From the NCBI RefSeq assembly GCF_017876115.1, contig NZ_JAGINO010000002.1:248001-312000 (forward strand): a stretch of DNA of 64,000 nt, read 5' to 3'. The stretch's first letter is position 1. Each line of letters opens with the position of its first letter. Origin of the DNA: Azospirillum picis. Lineage in GTDB: Bacteria > Pseudomonadota > Alphaproteobacteria > Azospirillales > Azospirillaceae. This document shows, piece by piece, positions 17,705-26,382 of the stretch. The notes below the pieces were generated by a model. That model was not told where the DNA came from, made no database searches, and worked only from the letters and a program-made list of their open reading frames with translations. A program made the position numbers and the translations under genes.

Positions 17705-18964
17705 TCAGGCAAGGCGCTCCGCGATGCGGTCGTAGCTTTCCAGCTTGTCGATTGGCCCCAGCGCGGCGACGGTCGGACGGCTGGCGCGGAGGCGGCCGGC
17801 GGCCTTGACCACGGCCTCGCGGTCGACGGCGTCGATCTTCGACACGATCTCGTCGACCGGGACCGGACGATCGTAGATCAGGATCTGCTGGCCGAGTTGC
17901 TCGCAGCGCGACATCGTGCTCTCCAGCGCCATCAGCGTGCCGGCCTTCAACTGGGCACGCGCGCGGGCCACCTCGTCCTCGGTCACGTCGGCGCCGACCT
18001 TGGCGATCTCGTCGCAGACGACGGGGACAAGGTCCGCCACCTCGTCCTCGCCGGTGCCGGCATAGACGCCGAACAGGCCGCCGTCATGGTAGCCGCCGGT
18101 GAAGGTGTAGATGGAATAGACCAGCCCGCGCTTCTCCCGCACCTCCTGGAACAGGCGCGACGACATGCCGCCGCCGAGCAGGGTCGAGAGCACCGAATGG
18201 GCATAGAAGTCGGGGTCGTGCACCCCCACCCCGTCGAAGCCGAGCACCAGGTGCATCTGCTCCAGGTCGCGGTCCTCGCGGAAATCGCCGCCGGTGTAGC
18301 GGGCGGGTTCCGGCTTGGGCGGGGCGCCGCCCGGCATGTCGCCGAACGCCTTCATCGCGAGATCGACCATCCGGTCGTGCTCGATCCGGCCGGCGGCGCT
18401 CAGCACCATGCCGGGGGCGCCGTAATGGCCGGCGATGTAGTCGACCAGCGCCTCGCGCGGCAGGGCGCCGACGATCTCGGCGGAGCCCAGCACCGGCCGG
18501 CCGATCGCCTGCCCCGGATAGGCCGTGGACTGGAAATGGTCGAAGATGATGTCGTCGGGGGTGTCGGCACTCTGGCCGATCTCCTGCAGCACCACGGTGC
18601 GTTCGCGCACCAGTTCCTCGGCGTCCAGCGTGGAGTGCTGGATCATGTCGGAGAGGATGTCGAGCGCCAGCGGCGCATCCTCGTGCAGGACCTTGGCGTA
18701 GTAGGCGGTCTGCTCGCGGGTGGTGTAGGCGTTCAGTTGCCCGCCGACATTCTCGATCTCCTCGGAGATGCGGAAGGCCGAGCGGCGGCGGGTGCCCTTG
18801 AACAGCATATGCTCGACGAGGTGGGCGACGCCGTTGACGCTCGCCGCCTCGTTGCGGGTCCCCACCCCGACCCAGCAGCCGAGGGACACGGACTGCACGT
18901 CGGGCATGGTGTCGGTCGCGACGCGAAGCCCGTTGGGCAACGTCGTCACACGGATGGAACTCAT
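17705..18964 (-). CDS. M16 family zinc peptidase (processing-peptidase-like)
   Basis: This 419-residue single-domain-pair M16 metallopeptidase has the inverted zinc motif HLVEH at residues 48-52 and a downstream glutamate in TVVLQEIGQSADTPDD. Other family segments are LPNGLRVATDTMPDVQSVSL, NGVAHLVEHMLFKGT, GGQLNAYTTREQTAYYAKVL, and LGGGMSSRLFQEVREKRGLV with YSIYTF. It resembles the beta subunit of mitochondrial processing peptidase and bacterial PqqL-like enzymes that degrade peptides. Its ATG overlaps the thrC stop as ATGA, so translation is coupled. This thrC-M16 pairing is common in alphaproteobacteria. Confidence 0.94.
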   Translation of the reverse strand: MSSIRVTTLPNGLRVATDTMPDVQSVSLGCWVGVGTRNEAASVNGVAHLVEHMLFKGTRRRSAFRISEEIENVGGQLNAYTTREQTAYYAKVLHEDAPLALDILSDMIQHSTLDAEELVRERTVVLQEIGQSADTPDDIIFDHFQSTAYPGQAIGRPVLGSAEIVGALPREALVDYIAGHYGAPGMVLSAAGRIEHDRMVDLAMKAFGDMPGGAPPKPEPARYTGGDFREDRDLEQMHLVLGFDGVGVHDPDFYAHSVLSTLLGGGMSSRLFQEVREKRGLVYSIYTFTGGYHDGGLFGVYAGTGEDEVADLVPVVCDEIAKVGADVTEDEVARARAQLKAGTLMALESTMSRCEQLGQQILIYDRPVPVDEIVSKIDAVDREAVVKAAGRLRASRPTVAALGPIDKLESYDRIAERLA

Positions 18965-20382
18965 GCGGCCTCCTGGGCGGCGCGGGCGCGCGCGGTGACG
19001 AAATCCTGAACCGCCGCCAGATCGTTCGGCAGTTCGGACAGGCGCTCTTCGCGCACATAAAGATCGGACAGACGCGGCGGCAGGTCCGGCCGGCGGCCGG
19101 TCGCCTTCTCCACCGCATCGGGGAACTTGGCGGGATGGGCGGTGGCGAGCACCACCATGGGCGCGGTCCGCTCGACCCGGCCGGCCGCCACCGCGGCCTT
19201 GGCCGCGGCGATGCCGACCGCCGTGTGCGGGTCGAGCAGGTAGAGGCTGCCCGTCCAGGTGTCGGCGATGGTCGCCATGGTGCCGGCCTCGTCGACCCGG
19301 TGGCCGGAGAAGATCGCCAGCGCCCGGGCGAGCTGCGCCTCGGTGACCTCGAAGCGGCCCTCCGCCCGGAAGCGGTTGAGCGCGGCGGTCACCGCGGCGC
19401 CGTCGCGGTCGAGCAGGTCGAACAGCAGCCGCTCGAAGTTGGAGGAAATCTGGATGTCCATGCTGGGAGACAAGGTAGGCACGACCGGCGCGGCGGCCAT
19501 GGCCCCACTGGCAAAAAAGCGCGCCAGGATGTCGTTGCTGTTCGAGCCGACCACCAGCGTCTCCACCGGCAGCCCCATGGCGCGGGCGCCGTAGGCGGCA
19601 TAGACGTTGCCGAAGTTGCCGGTCGGCACGGTGAAGGCGACCTTGCGGTCGGGGGCGCCCAGCGCCACCGCGGCGGTGAAGTAGTAGACGATCTGGGCCA
19701 TGATGCGCGCCCAGTTGATCGAGTTCACGGCCGACAGCCCCATCCGGTCGCGGAAGGCGCCGTCGTTGAACATCGCCTTCACCAGGTCCTGGCAGTCGTC
19801 GAAGGTGCCGTCCACCGCGATGTTGTGGACGTTGGAGGACAGCACGCTGGTCATCTGCCGGCGCTGCACCTCCGAGGTGCGGCCCTTGGGGTGCAGGATG
19901 AAGATGTCGACGTTCCGGCGGTCGCGGCACGCCTCGATGGCGGCGGAGCCGGTGTCGCCGGAGGTGGCGCCGACGATGGTCACCCGCTGGCCCCGCTTGG
20001 CCAGCACATGGTCGAACAGGCGGCCGAGCAGTTGCAGCGCCACGTCCTTGAAGGCCAGTGTCGGCCCGTGGAACAGCTCCAGCACCCAGGTGGTGGGGTC
20101 GATCTGCACCAGCGGGGTCACCGCGGCATGGTCGAAGCCGGCATAGGCGTCGCGGACGATGGCGCGGAACTCGTCCTCGGCGATGGCGCCGCCGAGGAAG
20201 GGCAGCATCACCCGGACGGCGATCTCGCTGTAGGGCAGGCCGCGGAGCGCGCGGATGTCGTCGGCCGTGAACTGCGGCCAGGTTTCCGGCACGTAAAGGC
20301 CGCCGTCGCGGGCCAGACCGGCCAGGAGAACGTCTTCAAATCCCAGGACCGGGGCCACGCCCCGCGTGCTGACGTACCGCAC
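18961..20382 (-). CDS. thrC: Threonine synthase
   Basis: This 473-residue PLP enzyme converts O-phosphohomoserine to threonine. Signatures are VRYVSTRGVAPVLGFEDVLL at the N terminus, HGPTLAFKDVALQLLGRLFD with the PLP lysine in FKD, VGATSGDTGSAAIEA, and VPTGNFGNVYAAYGARAMG. The frame is open well upstream. The GTG at 20382 was chosen because GGAG sits 8 bases before it and the family starts (M)RYVSTRG; the ATG at 20412 is an alternative. The stop overlaps the start of the M16 peptidase gene. Confidence 0.96.
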   Translation of the reverse strand: MRYVSTRGVAPVLGFEDVLLAGLARDGGLYVPETWPQFTADDIRALRGLPYSEIAVRVMLPFLGGAIAEDEFRAIVRDAYAGFDHAAVTPLVQIDPTTWVLELFHGPTLAFKDVALQLLGRLFDHVLAKRGQRVTIVGATSGDTGSAAIEACRDRRNVDIFILHPKGRTSEVQRRQMTSVLSSNVHNIAVDGTFDDCQDLVKAMFNDGAFRDRMGLSAVNSINWARIMAQIVYYFTAAVALGAPDRKVAFTVPTGNFGNVYAAYGARAMGLPVETLVVGSNSNDILARFFASGAMAAAPVVPTLSPSMDIQISSNFERLLFDLLDRDGAAVTAALNRFRAEGRFEVTEAQLARALAIFSGHRVDEAGTMATIADTWTGSLYLLDPHTAVGIAAAKAAVAAGRVERTAPMVVLATAHPAKFPDAVEKATGRRPDLPPRLSDLYVREERLSELPNDLAAVQDFVTARARAAQEAA

Positions 20383-20773
20383 CGTTTCCACTCCGTCCGA
20401 TGAAGTGGGCATAGTTAGCGAGGACCCCGCCCGCACGCAAGCGGTGCGGGGCCGGCCGCCCGGGCAATCGCACCGGCCGTTTCCCTCCCCGATGGACCGC
20501 GGATGGAACGTTTGAAACCGGATGAAACAGGATCGGCGTCCTGTTCCATTGTTCCACATGCCGCCGCAGCGGCACGACATGACCAATGGGCAGGGCTGCA
20601 ACCCCGCGCGATTATTGGCATTTCAAGCGGTTTCCGGCGTCCGGGCATGGAAAGGCTCCGCAGTCGGCGGCAGGGCATACCTTCCTAGCACGAATGGGAG
20701 GCGGGGCAAAGCGGCCGGGAAAACCGCGCAAACCGGTCGGGCCGGCGCAGCCCTGCCCCGCCGAATCGTCGCG
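20383..20773. other. Intergenic region upstream of thrC
   Basis: These 391 bases lie between thrC and the 3' end of dusA. No gene was found. A hairpin-capable inverted repeat AACAGGA (20526-20532) and TCCTGTT (20539-20545) with a 6-base loop lies 144-163 bp upstream of thrC and could be an operator or leader element. No leader peptide rich in Thr or Ile codons was seen. Confidence 0.4.
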
Positions 20774-21781
20774 CTAGGCCGCGACCTCCACCGTCTCGTC
20801 CGGTCCACGACGGCGCACCAGGGCGGCAGCGCGCTCCAGCACCACCGGCCCGGCGCCGGGCCGGTGGGCATTCTCGGCGATGTGGCGGCGGTAGGCGCGG
20901 GCGCCGGGCAGGCCCTGGAACAGGCCCAGCATGTGGCGGGTGATCGCCGACAGCGGCGTGCCCAGCGCCATGCGCGCCTCGATGTAGGGCAGCATGGCCA
21001 TGATCACCGCGTGGCGGTCCGGACCGGTCGGGCCGCCCATCAGGCGGCGGTCGGCGTCGGCCAGGATGTAGGGCGTCTCGTAGGCAGCGCGGCCGATCAT
21101 CACGCTGTCGACTTTGCCGAGATGCGCCGACGCCTCGTCCAACGTCTTGATGCCGCCGTTGATGGCGATGGTCAGATGCGGGTGCTCGGCCTTCAGCCGG
21201 TGGACGAGATCGTAGCGCAGCGGCGGGATGTCCCGGTTCTCCTTGGGGCTGAGCCCCTTCAGCCAGGCCTTGCGCGCATGGACGATGAAGTGGCTGCAGC
21301 CGGCGGCCGAGACGGTGCGGATGAAGTGGTCCAGCGTCGGCCACTCCTCCATCTCGTCGATGGCGATGCGCGACTTGACGGTGACGGGGATCGACACCGC
21401 CTCGCGCATCGCGCCGACCAGCCGCGCCACCAGGTCCGGCTCCGCCATCAGGCAGGCGCCGAAGCGGCCGGACTGCACGCGGTCGCTCGGGCAGCCGACG
21501 TTCAGGTTCACCTCGTCATAGCCCCACTCCTCGGCGATGCGGGCGCAGGCGGCGAGGTCGGCCGGGTCGGAGCCGCCGAGCTGGAGCGCCACCGGATGCT
21601 CCGCCGCGTCGAAGCCCAGCAACCGCTCGCGGTCGCCATGCAGCACGGCGCCGGTGGTCACCATCTCGGTATAGAGCAGCGTCGATGCCGACAGCAGACG
21701 GTGGAAGTACCGGCAATGCCGGTCGGTCCAGTCCATCATCGGGGCGACGCTGAGGGGGATGGCGGGAGTGGGGACGGTCAT
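20774..21781 (-). CDS. dusA: tRNA-dihydrouridine(20/20a) synthase DusA
   Basis: This 335-residue FMN-dependent enzyme reduces uridines 20/20a in the tRNA D-loop. It shows LSVAPMMDWTDRHCRYFHRL at the start, MVTTGAVLHGDRERLLGFDA, the active-site NLNVGCPSDRVQSGRFGACL with the catalytic Cys, and FIVHARKAWLKGLSPKENRD, which is diagnostic for DusA over DusB. FMN-phosphate binding is at INGGIKTLDEA and VMIGRAAYETPYI. The ATG at 21781 follows GGAG. A tRNA-Glu gene on the same strand ends 142 bp upstream, which could allow read-through transcription. Confidence 0.96.
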   Translation of the reverse strand: MTVPTPAIPLSVAPMMDWTDRHCRYFHRLLSASTLLYTEMVTTGAVLHGDRERLLGFDAAEHPVALQLGGSDPADLAACARIAEEWGYDEVNLNVGCPSDRVQSGRFGACLMAEPDLVARLVGAMREAVSIPVTVKSRIAIDEMEEWPTLDHFIRTVSAAGCSHFIVHARKAWLKGLSPKENRDIPPLRYDLVHRLKAEHPHLTIAINGGIKTLDEASAHLGKVDSVMIGRAAYETPYILADADRRLMGGPTGPDRHAVIMAMLPYIEARMALGTPLSAITRHMLGLFQGLPGARAYRRHIAENAHRPGAGPVVLERAAALVRRRGPDETVEVAA

Positions 21782-21922
21782 AGCGCTCAGCTCCGCGGCG
21801 GCCGGGACGACAGGGTGACGCGGGCGGCAAGGGCAGGCAACCGCGTGGCCGCCACGCCGCCAAACGCAAAAGGCCCGGCTTTGCAGCCGAGCCTCTGAGC
21901 TTGTCGCGCACCTTGGAGAAGG

Positions 21923-21998
<76 letters not shown>

Positions 21999-22105
21999 GT
22001 CGTTCGCGGTGACGCGCTTTCTAAAGATCGCAGCCGGGGAGCGCAAGCGCTTTTTTGCATGCCCCGGTAATTTTTGCGTCCCACCCCGTCAAACCGTTGA
22101 AGAGG

Positions 22106-23902
22106 CTAGGCGGAACGGGCCGGCGCGGCGTCGTCGATCAGAAGCTGGACCCCTTCCGAGCCGTTCCAGCGGTCGATGCGCAGCACGCCCGCGAGGTGGA
22201 ACGGCGTGCCGCGGCCGGTCAGCAGGGCCTGGCCCATGTCGCTGTCCAGCGCCCGGAAGGCGATGGCCTTCAGCCGGGCACCGTCGTTGCCCTGCAGGAT
22301 GCAGCGGACATGGTTGGCGCCGACCACGTCGGCACGCACCACGCGGGCGTCGGCGACGGCGAAGCGCGGTTCGGCGTTGCCGGTGCCGTAGGGGCCGAGC
22401 TTGTCGAGCATGGTCACCAGCCCGACATTGGCACCGCCGACCGACAGCGCCCCGTCCAGCTCCAGCGTCGGCACCAGCGGGGCGGCGGCCATCTGTTCGG
22501 AGATGCGGCCGTGCAGGAAGTCGCGCAGCGGCTCCAGCTTGTCGCCGGCGACGGTGAAGCCCGCCGCCATGCGATGGCCGCCGCCGCCGATCAGCAGCCC
22601 TTCCTGACGGGCGGCGATCACCGCGGCGCCGAGGTCGACGCCGCGCACCGAGCGGCCGGACGCCTTGCCGATCACCGTGCCGTCGGCCCCCTGCTCCAGC
22701 GCCACCACGCAGGCCGGGCGGCTGTAGCGCTCCTTCAGGCGGGCGGCGACGATGCCGATGACGCCGGGATGCCAGCCCTGCCCCGCCACGAAGACCAGGT
22801 CGGTCTCGCGCCCGCCCTCGGCGGCGACGCGCTCCAGCGCCTCGTCCAGCACCGCCTGCTCCACCGTGCGGCGCTCGGCATTGTGGGCCTCCAGCCGCTG
22901 CGCCAGTTCCATCGCCTCCATCGGGTCGTCGGTGGACAGCAGCCGGGCGCCGAGGTCGGAGGCCCCGACCCGGCCGCCGGCATTCACGCGGGGGCCGAGG
23001 ACGTAGCCCGCATGGTAGGCGTCGGGCTTCTCCTTCACCCCGGCAACGTCGGACAGGGCGGCGAGGCCGGGATTGGCGCGCCGCGCCATCACCTTCAGCC
23101 CCTGCGCCACCAGCGCGCGGTTCAGCCCGGTCAGCGGCACCACGTCGCACACCGTGCCGAGCGCCACCAGGTCGAGCCACTCCATCAGGTTCGGTTCGGC
23201 GCGGTCGCGGTAGAAGCCGGACTGGCGCAGCACCCGGTTGACGGCGACGATGGTGATGAAGGTGACGCCGGCGGCGCACAGCGTCCGGTAGGCGCCGTCC
23301 TCGTCCAGCCGGTTGGGATTGACCAGCGCCACCGCCGGCGGCAGCCGCGGCTCGGCGGCGTGGTGGTCGAGCACCACCACCTCCAGCCCGGCATCGGCCG
23401 CGGCCTCCAGGGCGGCGAAGGCGGAGACGCCGCAATCGACCGTCACCACCAGCCGCACGCCCTCCCCCTTCAGCCGCAGCATGGCCGCGGCGTTGGGGCC
23501 GTAGCCCTCCTTGATGCGGTCGGGGACGTAGACCCGGACGTCGGCGCCGAGCGAGCGGAAGAAGCGGCGCAGCAGGGCGGCCGAGGTGGCGCCGTCGACG
23601 TCGTAGTCGCCGAAGACCGCCACCGGCTCGCCGTCGCGGATCGCTCGGGCGATCCGTTCGGCCGCCGGGTCCATGTCGCGGAAGCGCGACGGGTCGGGCA
23701 GCAGCGCCTTCAGGGTGGGGTTGAGGAAGGTCTCGCAGCTCTCCTCGGTGACGCCGCGCGAGGCCAGCACGCGCCCGACCACCTCCGGCAGGCCGCGCGA
23801 CTGGGTGAGCGCCATCGCCTGCCGCTCGTCGCAGGGCCGCGCCTGCCAGCGCTTGCCGGACAGGGATTGGGCGACGTTGAGGAAGGCGGCGGCTTCGGTC
23901 AT
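22106..23902 (-). CDS. recJ: Single-stranded-DNA-specific exonuclease RecJ
   Basis: This 598-residue DHH-family 5'-3' ssDNA exonuclease acts in recombination and mismatch repair. Motif I is VAVFGDYDVDGATSAALLRR, motif III is VVVLDHHAAEP (the DHH triad), and the DHHA1 domain has IGGGGHRMAAGFTVAG. The C-terminal OB-like part (VRADVVGANHVRCILQGNDG) is present, so the protein is full length. The ATG at 23902 (MTEAAAFLNVAQSLSGKRWQ) was chosen because the frame further up passes through a dispersed repeat. The tRNA-Glu gene follows in the same orientation 107 bp downstream. Confidence 0.96.
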   Translation of the reverse strand: MTEAAAFLNVAQSLSGKRWQARPCDERQAMALTQSRGLPEVVGRVLASRGVTEESCETFLNPTLKALLPDPSRFRDMDPAAERIARAIRDGEPVAVFGDYDVDGATSAALLRRFFRSLGADVRVYVPDRIKEGYGPNAAAMLRLKGEGVRLVVTVDCGVSAFAALEAAADAGLEVVVLDHHAAEPRLPPAVALVNPNRLDEDGAYRTLCAAGVTFITIVAVNRVLRQSGFYRDRAEPNLMEWLDLVALGTVCDVVPLTGLNRALVAQGLKVMARRANPGLAALSDVAGVKEKPDAYHAGYVLGPRVNAGGRVGASDLGARLLSTDDPMEAMELAQRLEAHNAERRTVEQAVLDEALERVAAEGGRETDLVFVAGQGWHPGVIGIVAARLKERYSRPACVVALEQGADGTVIGKASGRSVRGVDLGAAVIAARQEGLLIGGGGHRMAAGFTVAGDKLEPLRDFLHGRISEQMAAAPLVPTLELDGALSVGGANVGLVTMLDKLGPYGTGNAEPRFAVADARVVRADVVGANHVRCILQGNDGARLKAIAFRALDSDMGQALLTGRGTPFHLAGVLRIDRWNGSEGVQLLIDDAAPARSA

Positions 23903-24019
23903 GGCGGTGCTGCGGTCCGGCTGTGGGAACGGAGCACAGCCATAGCAGACCTGGGCGCACGCTGCACGGCGGGCGTGGGCAGGGGTGGGATGTGGGCCGG
24001 CGGGGTGGTGGCGCGGGAT

Positions 24020-24142
24020 GCCCCCTCCCCATCCCTCCCCCGCTTCGCGGGAGAGGGGGTAGGAGCTTTGCGGGGATACAGCTTTGCCGACATGCAGCGG
24101 AGTTCCCTCTCCCGCGAAGCGGGGGAGGGTCAGGGAGGGGGC
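24020..24142. repeat. Pair of inverted 38-bp palindromic repeats
   Basis: Left arm 24020-24057 and right arm 24105-24142 are reverse complements at 35 of 38 positions. Each contains its own internal palindrome (CCGCTTCGCGG type, CCCTCTCCCGCGAAGCGGG on the right). They flank 47 bases of unrelated sequence between recJ and the oxidoreductase gene. The form is that of a REP/BIME-like element. Confidence 0.75.
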
Positions 24143-24156
24143 AAGCGCCGCAGGAC

Positions 24157-26208
24157 CTACGCCGCGCGCATCCACACCGCGGTGTCGTGGAACGCGGCGC
24201 CGCCGGCCGGCGGGACCGGTTCGGGCGAGGTCAGGCTGTTGATGCCGATGCCTTCGACGAAGGCGCTGTTCGGCCAGATGCCCTCGACGATCACCACGCC
24301 GCGCGGCACCCCGGCGAAGGGCTTGGCGTGGACGACGACGCTGCCCTGCGGGTTGCCGAGACGCACCGCATCACCGTCGCCGAGCGTCAGCGCCACCGCG
24401 TCGTCGGGGTGGATCAGTGCGGTGGGACGGCCCTCGCGCCGCTGGGCGGTCAGGGTCTCGGTGAAGGAGGTGTTGAGGAACTGGCGGGCCGGGGCGGTGA
24501 CGAGGCGGAACGGGTGTTCGGCGTCGGCGTCGCGGCCGGGGGCCATGTGGTCGGGCATCTCCGGCATGCCGCCATAGGGGCCGAGCGCCCTCCAGTCCGG
24601 GGCGAAGCGGAACTTGCCGTCGGGATGCGCGAAGCCGTTGAGGAAATGCGAGGTCTCGAAATCGGGCTGGGCGTCGATCCAGCGCTGCTCGGTCAGCGTC
24701 TCGGCATCGCCGAGGCCGGACGCCTTCAGCATGGCGTCGATGATCTCCAGCGCGGTCATGCCGAAGCCCGGATGCTCGGCGCCGACCCGCCGCGCGATCT
24801 CGGAGATCACCCAGTGGTTCTCGCGCGCCTCGAACTGCGGCTCGATCACCTTGCGGCCGATCAGGATGTGCATCTGGCCGCCGCCGCGGTAGATGTCGTC
24901 ATGCTCCAGGAAGGTGGTGGCGGGGATCACCAGGTCGGCGAGCTTGGCCGTGTCGGTCATGAACTGCTCGTGCACCGCCACGAACAGGTCCTCGCGCAGG
25001 AAGCCCTGGCGGACGCGGTTGGAATCCGGGCAGATCGTCACCGGGTTGGTGTTCTGGATCAGCATCGCCGTCACCGGCGGCCCGCTGGCCAGGTCGCGGG
25101 GGTCGCCGGTCAGCACCGCGCCGATCCGCGACTGGTCGAAGCTGCGCACCGACGTGTCGAGACGGTCCAGCCCCTCCGACACGGTCTTGTCCAGCTTGTA
25201 GATGCCGGACGAGCAGTAGAGCGCCCCGCCCCCCTTGTGCTGCCAGGCGCCGGTGACCACCGGCAGGCAGGACACGGCATGGACCTGGGCGGCGCCGTTG
25301 TGGGCGCGCGACAGGCCGTAGCCGATGCGCAGATAGGACCGCTTGGTGGTGCCGTAGAGGCGGGCGAATTCCTCGATCTCCGCGACGGTCAGGCCGGTGA
25401 TCCCAGCCGCCCATTCCGGTGTGCGGGTGGCGAGATGCACCTCCAGCCGCGCGGTGTCGCCGGCCAGCCGGGTGAGATAGGCGCGGTCGGCGTGGCCGTC
25501 GCGGAAAAGCACATGCATCACCGCGCAGGCCAGCGCGCCGTCGGTGCCCGGCCGCAGCATCAGGTGGAGGTCCGACACCTCGGCGGTGCCGGTGCGGTAG
25601 GGATCGATGGTGACCAGCTTCGCCCCGCGGCCCTTGCGGGCGCGGCTGACATGGGTCATCACGTTGACCTGGGTCGCCACCGGGTTGCCGCCCCAGTTGA
25701 CGATCAGGTCGCTCTCCGCCATCTCGCGCGGGTCGGCGCCGCGGATGTCGCCGTAGCCGGCGAGCCAGCCCATGTTGGCCGGCGTGTCGCACACCGTGCT
25801 GGTCTGGCGGGAGTAGCCCTTGGCGTGACGCAGGCGCTGGATGGCGCCGCGCTGCACCAGCCCCATGGTGCCGGCGTAGAAATAGGGCCAGACGGCTTCC
25901 GGGCCATGGGTCCGCTCGGCGGTGAGGAAGGACTCCGCGATGCGGTCCAGCGCCTCGTCCCAGCCGATCTCCCGCCACTGGCCCGATCCCTTGGGTCCGC
26001 TGCGCAGCAGCGGGGTCTTCAGCCGGTCCGGTGAATGCACCCGCTCGGCATAGCGGCTGACCTTGGCGCAGATGACGCCGGCGGTGTAGCTGTTCTCCGC
26101 CGCCCCGCGCACCTTGCCGATGCGGTCGGGGGCGAGACGCTCCACCTCCAGGGCGCAGGTGCTGGGGCAGTCGTGCGGACAGGCGGTGGGAAGGAACTGG
26201 GCCGGCAA
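24157..26208 (-). CDS. Molybdopterin-dependent oxidoreductase with N-terminal [4Fe-4S] site
   Basis: This 683-residue member of the DMSO reductase/formate dehydrogenase superfamily has cluster cysteines in TACPHDCPSTC near the N terminus and another in GVICAKVSRYAERVHSPDRL about 28 residues later. Molybdopterin-binding parts include IVNWGGNPVATQVNVMTHVS, MLIQNTNPVTICPDSNRVRQ and a C-terminal domain from FRLVTAPARQFLNTSF. No Tat or Sec signal is visible, so it is probably cytoplasmic. The TTG at 26208 was chosen because AGAGG lies 7 bases before it; an in-frame ATG at 26301 is possible. No partner subunit is nearby, so the substrate is unknown. Confidence 0.88.
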   Translation of the reverse strand: MPAQFLPTACPHDCPSTCALEVERLAPDRIGKVRGAAENSYTAGVICAKVSRYAERVHSPDRLKTPLLRSGPKGSGQWREIGWDEALDRIAESFLTAERTHGPEAVWPYFYAGTMGLVQRGAIQRLRHAKGYSRQTSTVCDTPANMGWLAGYGDIRGADPREMAESDLIVNWGGNPVATQVNVMTHVSRARKGRGAKLVTIDPYRTGTAEVSDLHLMLRPGTDGALACAVMHVLFRDGHADRAYLTRLAGDTARLEVHLATRTPEWAAGITGLTVAEIEEFARLYGTTKRSYLRIGYGLSRAHNGAAQVHAVSCLPVVTGAWQHKGGGALYCSSGIYKLDKTVSEGLDRLDTSVRSFDQSRIGAVLTGDPRDLASGPPVTAMLIQNTNPVTICPDSNRVRQGFLREDLFVAVHEQFMTDTAKLADLVIPATTFLEHDDIYRGGGQMHILIGRKVIEPQFEARENHWVISEIARRVGAEHPGFGMTALEIIDAMLKASGLGDAETLTEQRWIDAQPDFETSHFLNGFAHPDGKFRFAPDWRALGPYGGMPEMPDHMAPGRDADAEHPFRLVTAPARQFLNTSFTETLTAQRREGRPTALIHPDDAVALTLGDGDAVRLGNPQGSVVVHAKPFAGVPRGVVIVEGIWPNSAFVEGIGINSLTSPEPVPPAGGAAFHDTAVWMRAA

Positions 26209-26306
26209 GGCTAACCTCTGGTCTGGCTGGCGGCGGGAAAGCGCGAAGTGTAGGCCGTGCGTCGCCGGCACTTCAATGAACAACAGCATCGGGGCCGACA
26301 TGCGAA

Positions 26307-26343
26307 GGGGCCGCGAAGTCCCGCTTCCGGACTTCGCGGCCCC
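26307..26343 (-). terminator. Terminator-like hairpin after dctM
   Basis: A perfect 15-base stem (GGGGCCGCGAAGTCC at 26307-26321 with its complement at 26329-26343, 7-base loop) lies 40 bp past the dctM stop. The tract after it on the minus strand is only weakly T-rich (TTCGCAT). Confidence 0.55.
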
Positions 26344-26382
26344 CGGTGCACGCGAAAGAAACGACCCTTGCCGGCTATGGCT

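Noticed and set aside
22055..24577. 840-codon frame antisense to recJ
   Set aside because: It covers recJ and a dispersed repeat, has no recognisable domain and shows shadow-type composition.
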